From NCBI RefSeq assembly GCF_031143425.1, contig NC_090439.1, forward strand, positions 357,068,027-357,132,026: DNA of 64,000 bases, written 5' to 3'. The notes beneath the pieces are model-generated. The model searched no databases and was not told where the DNA came from. It worked only from the letters and a program-made list of their open reading frames with translations. A program made the translations under genes and the position numbers. Shown here in pieces: positions 32,809-44,665 of the stretch. The DNA is from Pleurodeles waltl. Lineage: Eukaryota; Chordata; Amphibia; Caudata; Salamandridae. Numbering within the stretch: position 1 is the stretch's first letter; each line of letters opens with the position of its first letter.

Positions 32809-35746
32809 GTGGTTGTTTTCTCCTTCAATGCGACACAAACTGATGACACTGTCTATTATGAACCTCCACGTGAAGTGCATCCATCCATCAGTAATGCACC
32901 AGCTCCTTTGTTAGCAGAGACTGCTACTGGTTACTTCATCGACATTGATGACTTTTCTTCAACTTCATCTGCAACTGAAACTGTTTCAAAGACATGTAAG
33001 CTGTACATATGCCTTGAAAATAACTATTTGGTTTATTTATGGAATTATCTGTGGATATGTCTGACATTGCTTGCCTTTCGGTTATGGTTTGGTTGTGTGA
33101 CTGTTTTCTTTCTTTTGATAAATGGTCATTATCTTCCTGAACACTCTTGTGTTGAGCCAGTGGGTGATGTTCTAACTCCCTATCTTTCCTCACATAAGGT
33201 CCAAAGAGACTTGTCCCTTGTGAACATTTCAGCAGTACCAATGCCAGATGGGTTTGTTTGGGATAAAGTTCCCTTTGATGGATACGGACCTACTGAGGTT
33301 ATCCAAATTCCTTATGTTTTCAAAATGTCACTGACTGATGTAATTACATCTAGGGGGTTATTACAACTTTGGAGGAGGTGTTAATCCGTCCCAAAAGTGA
33401 CGTTAAAGTGACGGATTTACCACCAGCCGTATTGCGAGTTCCATAGGATATAATGGACTCGTAATACGGCTGGTGGTATATCCGTCACTTTACCGTCACT
33501 TTTGGGACGGATTAACACCTCCTCCAAAGTTGTAATAACCCCCCTAGTGTTGTTTCTGATGACTGGAATGTTAAAACAGTTGATTCAATGCTCCCTGAGC
33601 TGCAGGATTACACTGTGTTTGAAAGTGATGATGTGTACATTAACACAGTGAACTATGGGGAAATATTGTGTTATTATCACTGGTGACATTACTATCTGCA
33701 CCGAGCAACTAGACACAGATCAGTAGTTAATTACACACAGTGGGAACACTGTTCAACTCCACCTGTGGGGAGCCCCAAAAATTAGAAGACAAATTTGAAT
33801 ACTTTTCTGGACAAGACACTACAAATGCAGAATCATGTTATTTCAAACTACCACCTTCCAAAATGTGAAAGATTTTGCTAACTGACACCAAACTAATCTC
33901 TTCAGATTCCTTTGTTTCCCGACTTGCTGTAGAAGGTTATGAATACTGGAAGAGCACTGTTGATGGGAAAAGTGTATGAGAAACACAAGATTTCCAAATA
34001 CAGTGTGTGTGAAAGCTTTGTTTAGAGCATGCCATATTCCTGTCCAGATGATATTTTTAAATGACACATTACAACAAACATGCTGCCTAGGGTTAGCAAA
34101 AACAAAGGAAATGAATGCACCCAGTATCCCCACACCAGCCAAATTCACCAATTGGCAATCATTCCTCAATGTCACCAAGGAGCAATTAAGTGCTTGGGTT
34201 CAGGATGATACCTATAATTCCACATTTTCCGGTCCTGGTGGGTGATTTTTGTGGTCAACAGGCACAAATGGGTGTCAGGCATATTTTGTTAATTCTTCAG
34301 GGGGTTTCAGGATTAGCCGGCTGGACCCTCGCTATGTTTTGGGTCAACACTAAGGTATAGTTACCGCATGCAGTGTGGGTAAATTGTGCCAACAGTGCTT
34401 ACAGGCTAACAACCTAGCAGCAGTTAAGGAACATCTTAATCTCCTATTAGAGGAAGTAAACTTATAAGATTTCTTGCTAGGTCCAAGAGAACCATGTTCT
34501 AAACGATTCCTGTATGCCATGTATAATGAAATATGGAAGCTTTCTCAAATGGAGGCTGCTGCATGTTTAAGGCAGACAGATAAAGAAAATATGGAAAAGG
34601 CTTTAGCTATTGTCGATAATGGCGTGAATATTCTGTCCAGCAGAATATACACCCTTAATAATATGGTGTCTTCTGCAATAGACATCATATTTAATGACAC
34701 GTCTCTTTCATAACATCGACAAAGTCAGCTGTGTTCCATCATGCAGTTAGGTTGGATGTTACGGATTCTGAAAAATGGCAGCATACCATGGAAATACATT
34801 AACAGTAGTGACTTGTTCACAGCTTTTAATTTGTCCATAGAACAACTGATAATGGCTAGGAAGGAAGCGAGTTACACCATGCTTAATATAGAAAAGTTAT
34901 AGAAGGTGCTTTTCACAGTAGCAGAAAGTCCTTCAACAGTATGGTTTATACATGGCATTATAAATCTGCAAATTTACACTTTTCGTTTCACAAAATGTTT
35001 GTAACATTTTGCTGAAGGCAGATACGAGTGGCTAGGAGATAGCTACATAAAAGAAGAGTGGGAGTTGCCTTTTGAGTTCAAATGTCTGAATGGAAAAACA
35101 GAGGTCTTTTTGAGTTGAAGCGAATGCAAGACTACTGGTAGTCATTTGATGATTTGCAAACAGGTGTCACTTAATGGCTTTTGCAATGTGGGGGTTGCAA
35201 ACTTGGCATGCTTACTGAAGGGTACTCGCGTCCATTGATTTGTCCAGCATGTCATATACTTTTGAAGGGAAGTTATGTGGTCCTGAATGAACAGAGCTGT
35301 TGCTGTAAGAGACCAGGAATTGCGTACGCAATTTCAGTCTCTCAAATTGTAACTTGTTGTGGACATATTCTATTCCCCCCCACAAGAGATAAGAGTAGCA
35401 GAAATGTTGCCTCACCTTGATGCTACTAATGTAAATTGTAACAAGCTGAGCAGATTAAAGGCACCACTTTTTAAAAAAACAAGAGATGTTGACATCGACC
35501 AGGGAGACGTCTGCTCTCCAGATAGCAAGATCATCAGCCGAAATACAATCCGTATTAAATGCCGTCTTCCACAAGCACTTTAAAGTGCTGGTTTCCAGAA
35601 TATTCAATGCTTCGGGCAGTACTGGGATTGTACACTTCTTTAAAGCTGTTGGATCTGGATTTGCTTCCATCTTCCAGACTGTCTTCGGAGTCATTCCATC
35701 GGCTATCCATTCACTCTTCTCAAGTGTGTTTGTGACTTTCTGGTGA
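32809..35746 (+). pseudogene. Retroviral env remnant, copy 1
   Basis: An open stretch from 32809 encodes a leader of about 180 residues with one hydrophobic span (about residues 75-105, LVYLWNYLWICLTLLAFRLW), then NISAVPMPDG. A MITE (33353-33543) cuts it. Downstream, only fragments remain: a heptad-rich segment at 34474-34713 (LSSRIYTLNNMVSSAID) and a C-terminal hydrophobic stretch at 35486-35746 (FFKAVGSGFASIFQTVFGVI), the expected TM anchor region. Many stops lie between. A long leader that spans the membrane is typical of foamy-type envelopes, which is the main reason for that label. Non-functional. Confidence 0.55.
33353..33543. mobile_element. 191-bp palindromic Harbinger MITE in env copy 1
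   Basis: Ends gggggttattacaactttgg / ccaaagttgtaataaccccc, TSD cta (33350-33352 and 33544-33546). Almost the whole element is one inverted repeat around 33440. The env of unit 2 has the uninterrupted site (catctagtgttg near 41608), which proves both the boundaries and the order of events. A relative is at 56971-57150. Confidence 0.95.
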
Positions 35747-36546
35747 CTTTGGGGCTAATTGGTGGGATTTGCTGCTGCTGTTTCCAATACACAGTGGTTG
35801 TGCCTTTGCAGCTAAGCAGATTGATGGAGTTACTACCACCAGCCTAGCTGTGCTGTGATTGCATGGTACAGTTCTTTGGTGCTCTGTTGCTGGAAGAATT
35901 GGAGCATGATTGGTCATTGTCATTCCGATCAGTCCTATGGTGCGTGCAGCCTGTCCTTCCTTGCACCTGGTGCCTCTTTAAATGTCTACCATCAATGTGC
36001 CTTGCTGTTCTGCCAGTGCCTCCTGTGGACTGAGAACTGCTGATGTTCCCAATGAGGGTTCATTCACGGTTGTGCCTTGTGAGACTGACGCTGATTTGAA
36101 AGGCCGCCTATGAGCCACCCCTTGTCAACTATTTGGCTCCTTCAGGCACTTTGGATGGTGTTGCCTTCGCTGGTGACCCTGTGTTTGAGGCTTCTGCGCA
36201 CTTCTGCTCCGTGGATCCATCTGCCAATCCTGTCATCGATCTGACGATGTGGAATTGTTCCTGAATGTACTCCCTTTCAATGACTTCAGAGGCATTCTTC
36301 AAGATCACAATTATTGTTAACTAATATGACCAATGACTTTAATCTAAAGTTTAAAAGTTACACCAAATTGTCTTCTTCAATTAGATTTACTTTGGCCTGC
36401 TGTGCTTTGTCATGTTTGACATTTTAACTCTTTGTATGTTTTTAGCTAGTTTTTTATAAGATTTTAACATATTTTTAGCTCAGAGCATTTTAGCTTGGAC
36501 TCAAACACCTTCTATGCATTATCATTATGGTGCCATTTTTGTCCTG
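35747..36546 (+). other. Post-env region of the retrovirus, copy 1
   Basis: About 800 bp between env and the polypurine tract. Broken frames (for example near 36120-36260) are compatible with a lost accessory gene, but none is recognisable. The same holds for 43804-44603 in unit 2. Confidence 0.35.
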
Positions 36547-36559
36547 GAAATGAGGAGGA
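36547..36559 (+). other. Polypurine tract, copy 1
   Basis: gaaatgaggagga directly precedes the 3' LTR start (tatattggatcc at 36560). Unit 2 has ggaaatgaggaggg at 44604-44617. Confidence 0.6.
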
Positions 36560-36607
36560 TATATTGGATCCTGTTTAGTTGTAATGGGTTTCAGGAGTTT
36601 AGCTTAG
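36560..36607 (+). repeat. Retroviral 3' LTR start, copy 1
   Basis: 48 bp matching the first bases of the 5' LTR at 25829 (tcctgtttagt, ctcaggagtttagcttag), cut by solo LTR B at 36608. Confidence 0.75.
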
Positions 36608-37197
36608 TGTTTGAAATTAGGTCTCTGGTTGGCAGTCAGTTTGCACTCTGTCCAAGCAGGGACCCTCACTCTAGTCAGGGCAATAGAGATACACACTTAG
36701 ATATCCCCTGATCACTCTCTTGGTAGCTTGACACAAGCAATCAGGTTTATCTCCAAGGCAATGTGTAAAGTATTTATACTAACACACACAGTAATACAGT
36801 GAAACACTACGAAATGGACACCACAACAGTTTAGAAAAATAAGCAATATTTATCTAAATCAAACAAGACCAAAACAACAAAAATCCAACAGACACAAGTA
36901 ATGTTATGAATTTTCAAAATAATAGAATCCTACTCCATAGAAAACAATGGAAACATTGTTACACAAAGTACTGGGTTTGTGTCAAAAATAAAGCAGCACA
37001 GTGTTGGAAAAGTCAGCGGTGTTGTTTTCTTATTCGCAAGTGAGGCCATGTGTCATTTCTTTTCCAGTCGGGTAGGCAATGTGTTGTTTTTCTCTCCTGC
37101 AAGATGTGTAAATTTCCGGATGGGGCGCCACGGATCTGCACAGGTTCACAATGATTTTAACGCCCAGCAATTATGCATGTGAAATCCAGCTACACTT
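36608..37197. mobile_element. Solo LTR B, truncated copy in unit 1
   Basis: Begins tgtttgaaattaggtctctg after cttag, as the complete copy at 44666 does. It ends at the duplication junction. Confidence 0.85.
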
Positions 37198-38176
37198 ATC
37201 TCCTCCGGCCTTGCCGCCAAAAGGGGGGCCGTGGCCGGAGGGGGCGGGCAACTCCCCTAGCTGGAGTGCCCTGGGGTTCTGTAACAAAGGGGGTGAGCCT
37301 TTGAGGCTCACCGCCAGGTGTTACAGTTCCTGCAGGGGGAGGTGAGAAGCACCTCCACCCAGTAGAGGCTTTGTTATTAACCACAGAGTGACAAAGGCAC
37401 TCTCCCCATGTGGCCAGCAACATGTCTGGTGTGTGGCAGGCTGCTAAAACTAGTCAGCCCACACTGGTAGTCGGGTATGGTTTCAGGGGGCATCTCTAAG
37501 ATGTCCCTCTGGGGTGTATTTTACAATAAAATGCACACTGGCATCAGTGTGCATTTATTGTGCTGAGAAGTTTGATACCAAACTTCCCAGTTTTCAGTGT
37601 AGCCATTATGGTGCTGTGGAGATCGTGTTTGACAGACTCCCAGACCATATACTCGTATGGCTACCCTGCACTTACAATGTCTAAGGTTTTGCTTAGACAC
37701 TGTAGGGGCATAGTGCTCATGCACCTATGCCCTCACCTATGGTATAGGGCACCCTGCCTTAGGGCTGTAAGGCCTGCTAGAGGGGTGACTTATCTATACC
37801 TATAGGCAGTGTGAGGTTGGCATGGCACCCTGAGGGGAGTGCCATGTCGACTTAGTCGTTTTATCCCCACTAGCACACACAAGCTGGCAAGCAGTGTGTC
37901 TGTGCTGAGTGTGGGGTCCCCAGGGTGGCATAAGACATGCTGCAGCCCTTAGAGACCTTCCCAGGCATCAGGGCCCTTGGTACCAGGGGTACCAGTTACA
38001 AGGGACTTACCTGGATGCCAGGGTGTGCCAATTGTGGAAACAAAAGTACAGGTTAGGGAAAGAACACTGGTGCTGGGGCCTGGTTAGCAGGCCTCAGCAC
38101 ACTTTCAAATCATAACTTGGCATCAGCAAAGGCAAAAAGTCAGGGGGTAACCATGCCAAGGAGGCATTTCCTTACA
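37198..38176. mobile_element. Solo LTR A, truncated copy in unit 2
   Basis: Corresponds to 30222-31199, ending ...ttccttaca, and is followed by the gtttg TSD copy at 38177. Its left part is missing because the duplication started inside it. Confidence 0.88.
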
Positions 38177-38479
38177 GTTTGCCTATGCCACCTTTAATGA
38201 GGGCGACATGGTTCCCAAAGCATATAATTCACATTTATACTCCAATACTTTGCGCCCCCCCAAAAAAAATGTGACTGCTGTACAGATGGCTGTCGTAAAG
38301 GAGAGGCCACTTGCCCATGCGAAAAGCATTATTGCCACCACCCCGTTGCCGGCTTTAGAGGCCGTCACCAAAGCAAGAGTTTCTAACGCTAAAGCATAAC
38401 ATCCACGTTTGATACAATGGGCAGCCTCCCAGAGTGCCACCGATGTTGATTACATCTTTAACCCAAAGCTTCAAACACA

Positions 38480-39127
38480 GGCGGTCATTCTGACTTTGGC
38501 GGGCGGCGGAGGCCGCCCGCCAAAGTCCCGCCGTCAGAATACCGCTGCGCGGTCAGAATACCGCTGCGCGGTCAGAAGACCGCAGCGGTTATTCTGAGTT
38601 TCCCGCTGGGCTGGCGGGCGACCGCCAGAAGGCCGCCCGCCAGCCCAGCGGGAAACCCCCTTCCATGAGGATGCCGGCTCCGAATGGAGCCGGCGGAGTG
38701 GAAGGGGTGCGACGGGTGCAGTTGCACCCGTCGCGATTTTCAGTGTCTGCTTGGCAGACACTGAAAATCTTGGTGGGGCCCTGTTAGGGGGCCCCTGCAG
38801 TGCCCATGCCATTGGCATCGGCACTGCAGGGGCCACCAGGGGCCCCGCAACACCCGTTACCGCCAGCCTGGTTCTGGCGGTCAAAACCGCCAGAACCAGG
38901 CTGGCGGTAAGGGGGTCAGAATCCCCATGGCGGCGCTGCCTGCAGTGCCGCCATGGAGGATTCCTATGGGCAGCGGGAAACCGGCGGGACACCGCCGGTT
39001 TCCCGTTTCTGACCGCGGCTGTACCGCCACGGTCAGAATGCCCATGGGAGCACCGCCAGCCTGTTGGCGGTGCTCCCGCGGTCGTTGGCCCTGGCGGTCC
39101 ATGACCGCCAGGGTCAGAATGACCCCC
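38480..39127. mobile_element. 648-bp GC-rich Harbinger MITE in pol copy 2
   Basis: Ends ggcggtcattctgac / gtcagaatgaccccc, TSD aca (38477-38479, 39128-39130). The empty site is in unit 1 near 31498 (caaacacaataattt). It is closely related to the MITE at 7687-8234 but inverted, and has the same chain of hairpins. Confidence 0.94.
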
Positions 39128-39803
39128 ACAATAATTTCTCCAATATGAACATGAATGCCCGACTCCTCTTAACATCCTGCCACTTGACAGATACCAAACT
39201 GACATTTACACTAATGGTTCAACACAACCAGCTGTAGGTACAAAACATCAATCCTCAGCCGCTTGCGCTGCCTTGAGCGGAGTGATAAAGGATGGTGTAT
39301 TCCACCCTCAGAATACCTACACGCAGACGCTGGGGGACAGCACAGCACAAGTGGCTAAACTTAAAGCTCTCATTTTGGCACAGGAACATTTGGATTTAGA
39401 ACACCTTTCATTGATTGTGTCTGATTCATGTGTCCAGTCCTACAATGGTTATCTTAATCATTTGAGGTTGAAAGCGTTCAGAGACTCAAAAGGGAACACC
39501 ATAAAACACAGAACTCTGTACGGAAGGGTGGATGATCTTAAGGATAAGCTACCAGATTTTCATGTGTAGAACATACATTGCACCAGCATGCAACAATTCC
39601 TAGGGTTGGAGATCCCCCAACCAAGATCAGAGATTAAAGCTTGTCAAAGCAGCACATGAGGGTGTTGCATCAGCTCCTGCTAGTGTTACTGCCACAATAA
39701 CACTCTTACAGAAATGCTTTTGATGGGCAGGTCTATACAAACAGACCAAGCAATATGTATTTTGCTGTGACATTTGCCGCCACATTAAAGGTTCACACAT
39801 TAA

Positions 39804-40422
39804 GGGCCTCATTACGACCCTGGCAGTCATAGACCGCCAGGGTGGAGGCCGGAGGTAGCACCGCCAACAAGCTGGCGGTGCTACATCATGTATTCCGACC
39901 GCGGCTGTGAAGCCGCGGTCGCCCAGCCGGGTCCGGCGGTTTGCCGCCGGATTTCCCCCGGCTGGGGGAATCCTCCATGGCGGCGCTGCATGCAGCGCCG
40001 CCATGGGGATTCTGACTCCCTTCCTGCCAACCTGTTCCTGGCGGTTTACACCGCCAGGAAGAGGCTGGCGAGAACGGGTGTCGTGGGGCCCCTGGGGGCC
40101 CCTGCACTGCCCATGCCACTGGCATGGGCAGTGCAGGGGCCCCCTAACTGGGACCCATTAAGATTTCCAGTGTCTGCTTGGCAGACACTGAAAATCGCGA
40201 CGGGTGCAACTGCACCCGTCGCACCCCAGCAAATCCGCCGGCTCCATTCGGAGCCGGCTTCATCTTTGCTGGGGCTTTCCCGCTGGGCCGGCGGGCGATC
40301 TTTTGAAGATCGCCCGCCGGCCCAGCGGGAAAGTTAGAATGGTCCCCGCGGTCATTTGACCGCGGGCGGTGTTTGGGCGGTTTCCGACAGGCCCGCCGCC
40401 CGCCAGGGTCGGAATGACCCCC
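39804..40422. mobile_element. 619-bp GC-rich Harbinger MITE in pol copy 2
   Basis: Ends gggcctcattacgaccctgg / gccagggtcggaatgacccc, TSD taa (39801-39803, 40423-40425). The empty site is in unit 1 near 32170 (cacacattaaatgccc). It belongs to a related but distinct subfamily from the element 700 bp upstream. Confidence 0.94.
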
Positions 40423-41058
40423 TAAATGCCCTCTGCAGACATCCCTCTTAGTTTTCCTCAGGTCATTACGATGTGTGTGCCTTAACAATTGTGGTCCCTT
40501 ACAACCTGATGGTGCATACAAATACATCTTAGTCGCTGTGGATTCTCTGTGTATGGCCACAGCAGTCGGCTGACACAGCAATTTTCATGATGATAATTCA
40601 TCCGCCAATGCTGCCACATTAGGAATAATGGATTTGCCAACAACTTCTACAGGCTAGATTCCTAAGGTTGGGGATCTGGTTTGTGAGAAGATTGCTGTGA
40701 AGAAGGAATTCAGCCCATCCTACAGAGCACCGGTTACAGTCCTGGGAATACAGCGCACCAAAATTGTCATCCTACCACCACTGCCAGGTTCCATAGAGAA
40801 CACATTTGTCTCCAACAACAACATAAAGTTGCATTATGTGGCTGATCCTGCAAGGTAGACCCAGAGGTCCCTTGGGTAGACCCTGGTTCCCTCTCAATAC
40901 TCAACAGGACATACCTCTACAAAAAAATAATTAACAGCACTTGTGAATACACCAACATGTACAACAATGCTACAAATGCCTCCTCAAGCATGGGGAGTGC
41001 CGAGAATGAGCTTCTACTGATTCCTGTTACCACTTCACTGATAAGAACTGTCTAACAT

Positions 41059-43803
41059 GTGGTTGTTTTCTCCTTCAATGCGACACAAACTGATGACACT
41101 GTCTATTATGAACCTCCACATGAAGTGCATCCATCCATCAGTAATGCACCAGCTCCTTTGTTAGCAGAGACTGCTACTGGTTACTTCATCGACATTGATG
41201 ACTTTTCTTCAACTTCATCTGCAACTGAAACTGTTTCAAAGACATGTAAGCTGTACATATGCCTTGAAAATAACTATTTGGTTTATTTATGGAATTATGT
41301 GTGGATATGTCTGACATTGCTTGCCTTTCGGTTATGGTTTGGTTGTGTGACTGTTTTCTTTCTTTTGATAAATGGTCATTATCTTCCTGAACACTCTTGT
41401 GTTGAGCCAGTGGGTGATGTTCTAACTCCCTATCTTTCCTCACATAAGGTCCAAAGAGACTTGTCCCTTGTGAACATTTCAGCAGTACCAATGCCAGATG
41501 GGTTTGTTTGGGATAAAATTCCCTTTGATGGATACAGACCTACTGAGGTTATCCAAATTCCTTATGTTTTCAAAATGTCACTGACTGATGTAATTACATC
41601 TAGTGTTGTTTCTGATGACTGGAATGTTAAAACAGTTGATTCAATGCTCTCTGAGCTGCAGGATTACACTGTGTTTGAAAGTGATGATGTGTACATTAAC
41701 ACAGTGAACTATGGGGAAATATTGTGTTATTATCACTGGTGACATTACTATCTGCACCGAGCAACTAGACACAGATCAGTAGTTAATTACACACAGTGGG
41801 AACACTGTTCAACTCCACCTGTGGTTAGCCCCAAAAATTAGAAGACAAATTTGAATACTTTTCTGGACAAGACACTACAAATGCAGAATCATGTTATTTC
41901 AAACTACCACCTTCCAAAATGTGAAAGATTTTGCTAACTGACACCAAACTAATCTCTTCAGATTCCTTTGTTTCCCGACTTGCTGTAGAAGGTTATGAAT
42001 ACTGGAAGAGCACTATTGATGGGAAAAGTGTATGAGAAACACAAGATTTCCAAATACAGTGTGTGTGAAAGCTTTGTTTAGAGCATGCAATATTCCTGTC
42101 CAGATGATATTTTTAAATGACACATTACAACAAACATGCTGCCTAGGGTTAGCAAAAACAAAGGAAATGAATGCACCCAGTATCCCCACACCAGCCAAAT
42201 TCACCAATTGGCAATCATTCCTCAATGTCACCAAGGAGCAATTAAGTGCTTGGGTTCAGGATGATACCTATAATTCCACATTTTCCAGTCCTGGTGGGTG
42301 ATTATTGTGGTCAACAGACACAAATGGGTGTCAGGCATATTTTGTTAATTCTTCAGGGGGTTTCAGGATTAGCCGGCTGGACCCTCGCTATGTTTTGGGT
42401 CAACACTAAGGAATATTTACCGCATGCAGTGTGGGTAAATTGTGCCAACAGTGCTTACAGGCTAACAACCTAGCAGCAGTTAAGGAACATCTTAATCTCC
42501 TATTAGTGGAAGTAAACTTATAAGATTTCTTGCTAGGTCCAAGAGAACCATGCTCTAAACGATTCCTGTATGCCATGTATAATGAAATATGGAAGCTTTC
42601 TCAAATGGAGGCTGCTGCATGTTTAAGGCAGACAGATAAAGAAAATATGGAAAAGGCTTTAGCTATTGTCGATAATGGTGTGAATACTCTGTCCAGCAGA
42701 ATATACACCCTTAATAATATGGTGTCTTCTGCAATAGACATCATACTTAATGACGTCTCTTTCATAACATCGACAAAGTCAGCTGTGTTCCATCATGCAA
42801 TTAGGTTGGATGTTACGGATTCTGAAAAATGGCAGCATACCATGGAAATACATTAACAGTAGTGACTTGTTCACAGCTTTTAATTTGTCCAAGGAACAAC
42901 GGATAATGGCTAAGAAGGAAGCGAGTTACACCATGCTTAATATAGAAAAGTTATAGAAGGTGCTTTTCACAGTAGCAGAAAGTCCTTCAACAGTATGATT
43001 TATACATCGCATTATAAATCTGCAAATTTACACTTTTCGTTTCACAAAATGTTTGTAACATTTTGCTGAAGGCAGATACGAGTGGCTAGGAGATAGCTAC
43101 ATAAAAGAAGAGTGGGAGTTGCCTTTTGAGTTCAAATGTCTGAACGGAAAAACAGAGGTCTTTTTGAGTTGAAGCGAATGCAAGACTACTGGTAGTCTTT
43201 TGATGATTTGCAAACAGGTGTCACTTAATGGCTTTTGCAATGTGGGGGTTGCAAACTTGGCATGCTTACTGAAGGGTACTCACGTCCATTGATTTGTCCA
43301 GCATGTCATATACTTTTGAAGGGAAGTTATGTTGTCCTGAATGAACAGAGCTGTTGCTGTAGGAGACCAGTAATTGCTTACGCAATTTCAGTCTCTCAAA
43401 TTGTAACTTGTTGTGGACATGTTCTATTCCCCCCCCCCCACAAGAGATAAGAGTAGCAGAAATGTTGCTTCACCTTGATGCTACTAATGTAAATTGTAAC
43501 AAGCTGAGCAGATTAAAGGCACCACTTTTAAAAAAACAAGAGATGTTGACATCGACCAGGGAGACGTATGCCCTCCAGATAGCAAGATCATCAGCCGAAA
43601 TACAATCCATATTAAATGCCATCTTCCACAAGCACTTTGAAGTGCTGGTTTCCAGAATATTCAATGCTTCGGGCAGTACTGGGATTGTACACTTCTTTAA
43701 AGCTGTTGGATCTGGATTTGTTTCCATCTTCCAGACTGTCTTCGGAGTCATTCCATCGGCTATCCATTCACTCTTCTCAAGTGTGTTTGTGACTTTCTGG
43801 TGA
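41059..43803 (+). pseudogene. Retroviral env remnant, copy 2
   Basis: Second copy of 32809-35746 without the MITE. The leader frame is therefore open for 227 codons (41059-41742), passing through the hydrophobic span and on to SDDWNVKTVDSMLSEL. The rest is broken. The heptad-rich part lies at 42530-42856 and the C-terminal hydrophobic segment at 43540-43803. Confidence 0.55.
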
Positions 43804-44603
43804 CTTTGGGGCTAATTGGTGGGATTTGCTGCTGCTGTTTCCAATACACAGTGGTTGTGCCTTTGCAGCTAAGCGGATTGATGGAGTTACTACCACCAGC
43901 CTAGCTGTGCTGTGTTTGCATGGTACAGTTCTTTGGTGCTCTGTTGCTGGAAGAATTGGAGCATGATTGGTCATTGTCATTCCGATCAGTCCTATAGTGC
44001 GTGCAGCCTGTCCTTCCTTGCACCTGGTGCCTCTTTAAATGTCTACCATCAGTGTGCCTTGCTGTTCTGCCAGTGCCTCCTGTGGACTGAGAACTGCTGA
44101 TGTTCCCAATGAGGGTTCATTCACGGTTGTGCCTTGTGAGACTGACGCTGATTTGAAAGGCCGCCTATGAGCCACCCCTTGTCAACTATTTTGCTCCTTC
44201 AGGCACTTTGGATGGTGTTGCCTTCGCTGGTGACCCTGCGTTTGAGGCTTCTGCGCACTTCTGCTCCGTGGATCCATCTGCCAATTCTGTCATCGATCTG
44301 ACGATGTGGAATTGTTCCTGAATGTACTCCCTTTCAATGACTTCAGAGGCATTCTTCAAGATCACAATTATTGTTAACTAATATGACCAATGACTTTAAT
44401 CTAAAGTTTAAAAGTTACACCAAATTGTCTTCTTCAATTAGATTCACTTTGGCCTGCTGTGCTTTGTCATGTTTGACATTTTAACTCTTTGTATTTTTTT
44501 AGCTAGTTTTTTATAAGATTTTAACATATTTTTAGCTCAGAGCATTTTAGCTTGGACTCAAACACCTTCTATGGCATTATCATTATGGTACCATTCTTGT
44601 CCT
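43804..44603 (+). other. Post-env region of the retrovirus, copy 2
   Basis: Counterpart of 35747-36546, with no recognisable gene. Confidence 0.35.
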
Positions 44604-44617
44604 GGAAATGAGGAGGG
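44604..44617 (+). other. Polypurine tract, copy 2
   Basis: ggaaatgaggaggg immediately before the 3' LTR start at 44618; it would prime plus-strand DNA. Confidence 0.62.
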
Positions 44618-44665
44618 TATAGTGGATCCTGTTTAGTCGTAATGGGTCTCAGGAGTTTAGCTTAG
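44618..44665 (+). repeat. Retroviral 3' LTR, first part
   Basis: tatagtggatcctgtttagt and onward match 25829-25876 of the 5' LTR. The LTR is interrupted by solo LTR B and resumes at 46859. Confidence 0.8.

Larger units (their letters stand above)
30222..37197. repeat. Tandem duplication, unit 1 (6976 bp)
   Basis: Runs from inside solo LTR A (atctcctccggcc) to inside solo LTR B (gaaatccagctacactt). The next base, 37198, starts the second unit at the same LTR A position. Both parent sites share tt at the breakpoint (2-bp microhomology). It contains pol and env remnants and one MITE (33353-33543). Confidence 0.92.
38182..40858 (+). pseudogene. Retroviral RNase H and integrase remnants, copy 2
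   Basis: Second copy of 31205-32608, split by MITEs at 38480-39127 and 39804-40422. Two RNase H catalytic acids present in copy 1 are changed here: the TDGS Asp is Asn (AAT near 39212) and the AELKAL Glu is Lys (AAA near 39357). These changes followed, or are sorted between, the duplicated copies. The C-terminal integrase part ends at 40856-40858. Confidence 0.65.
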
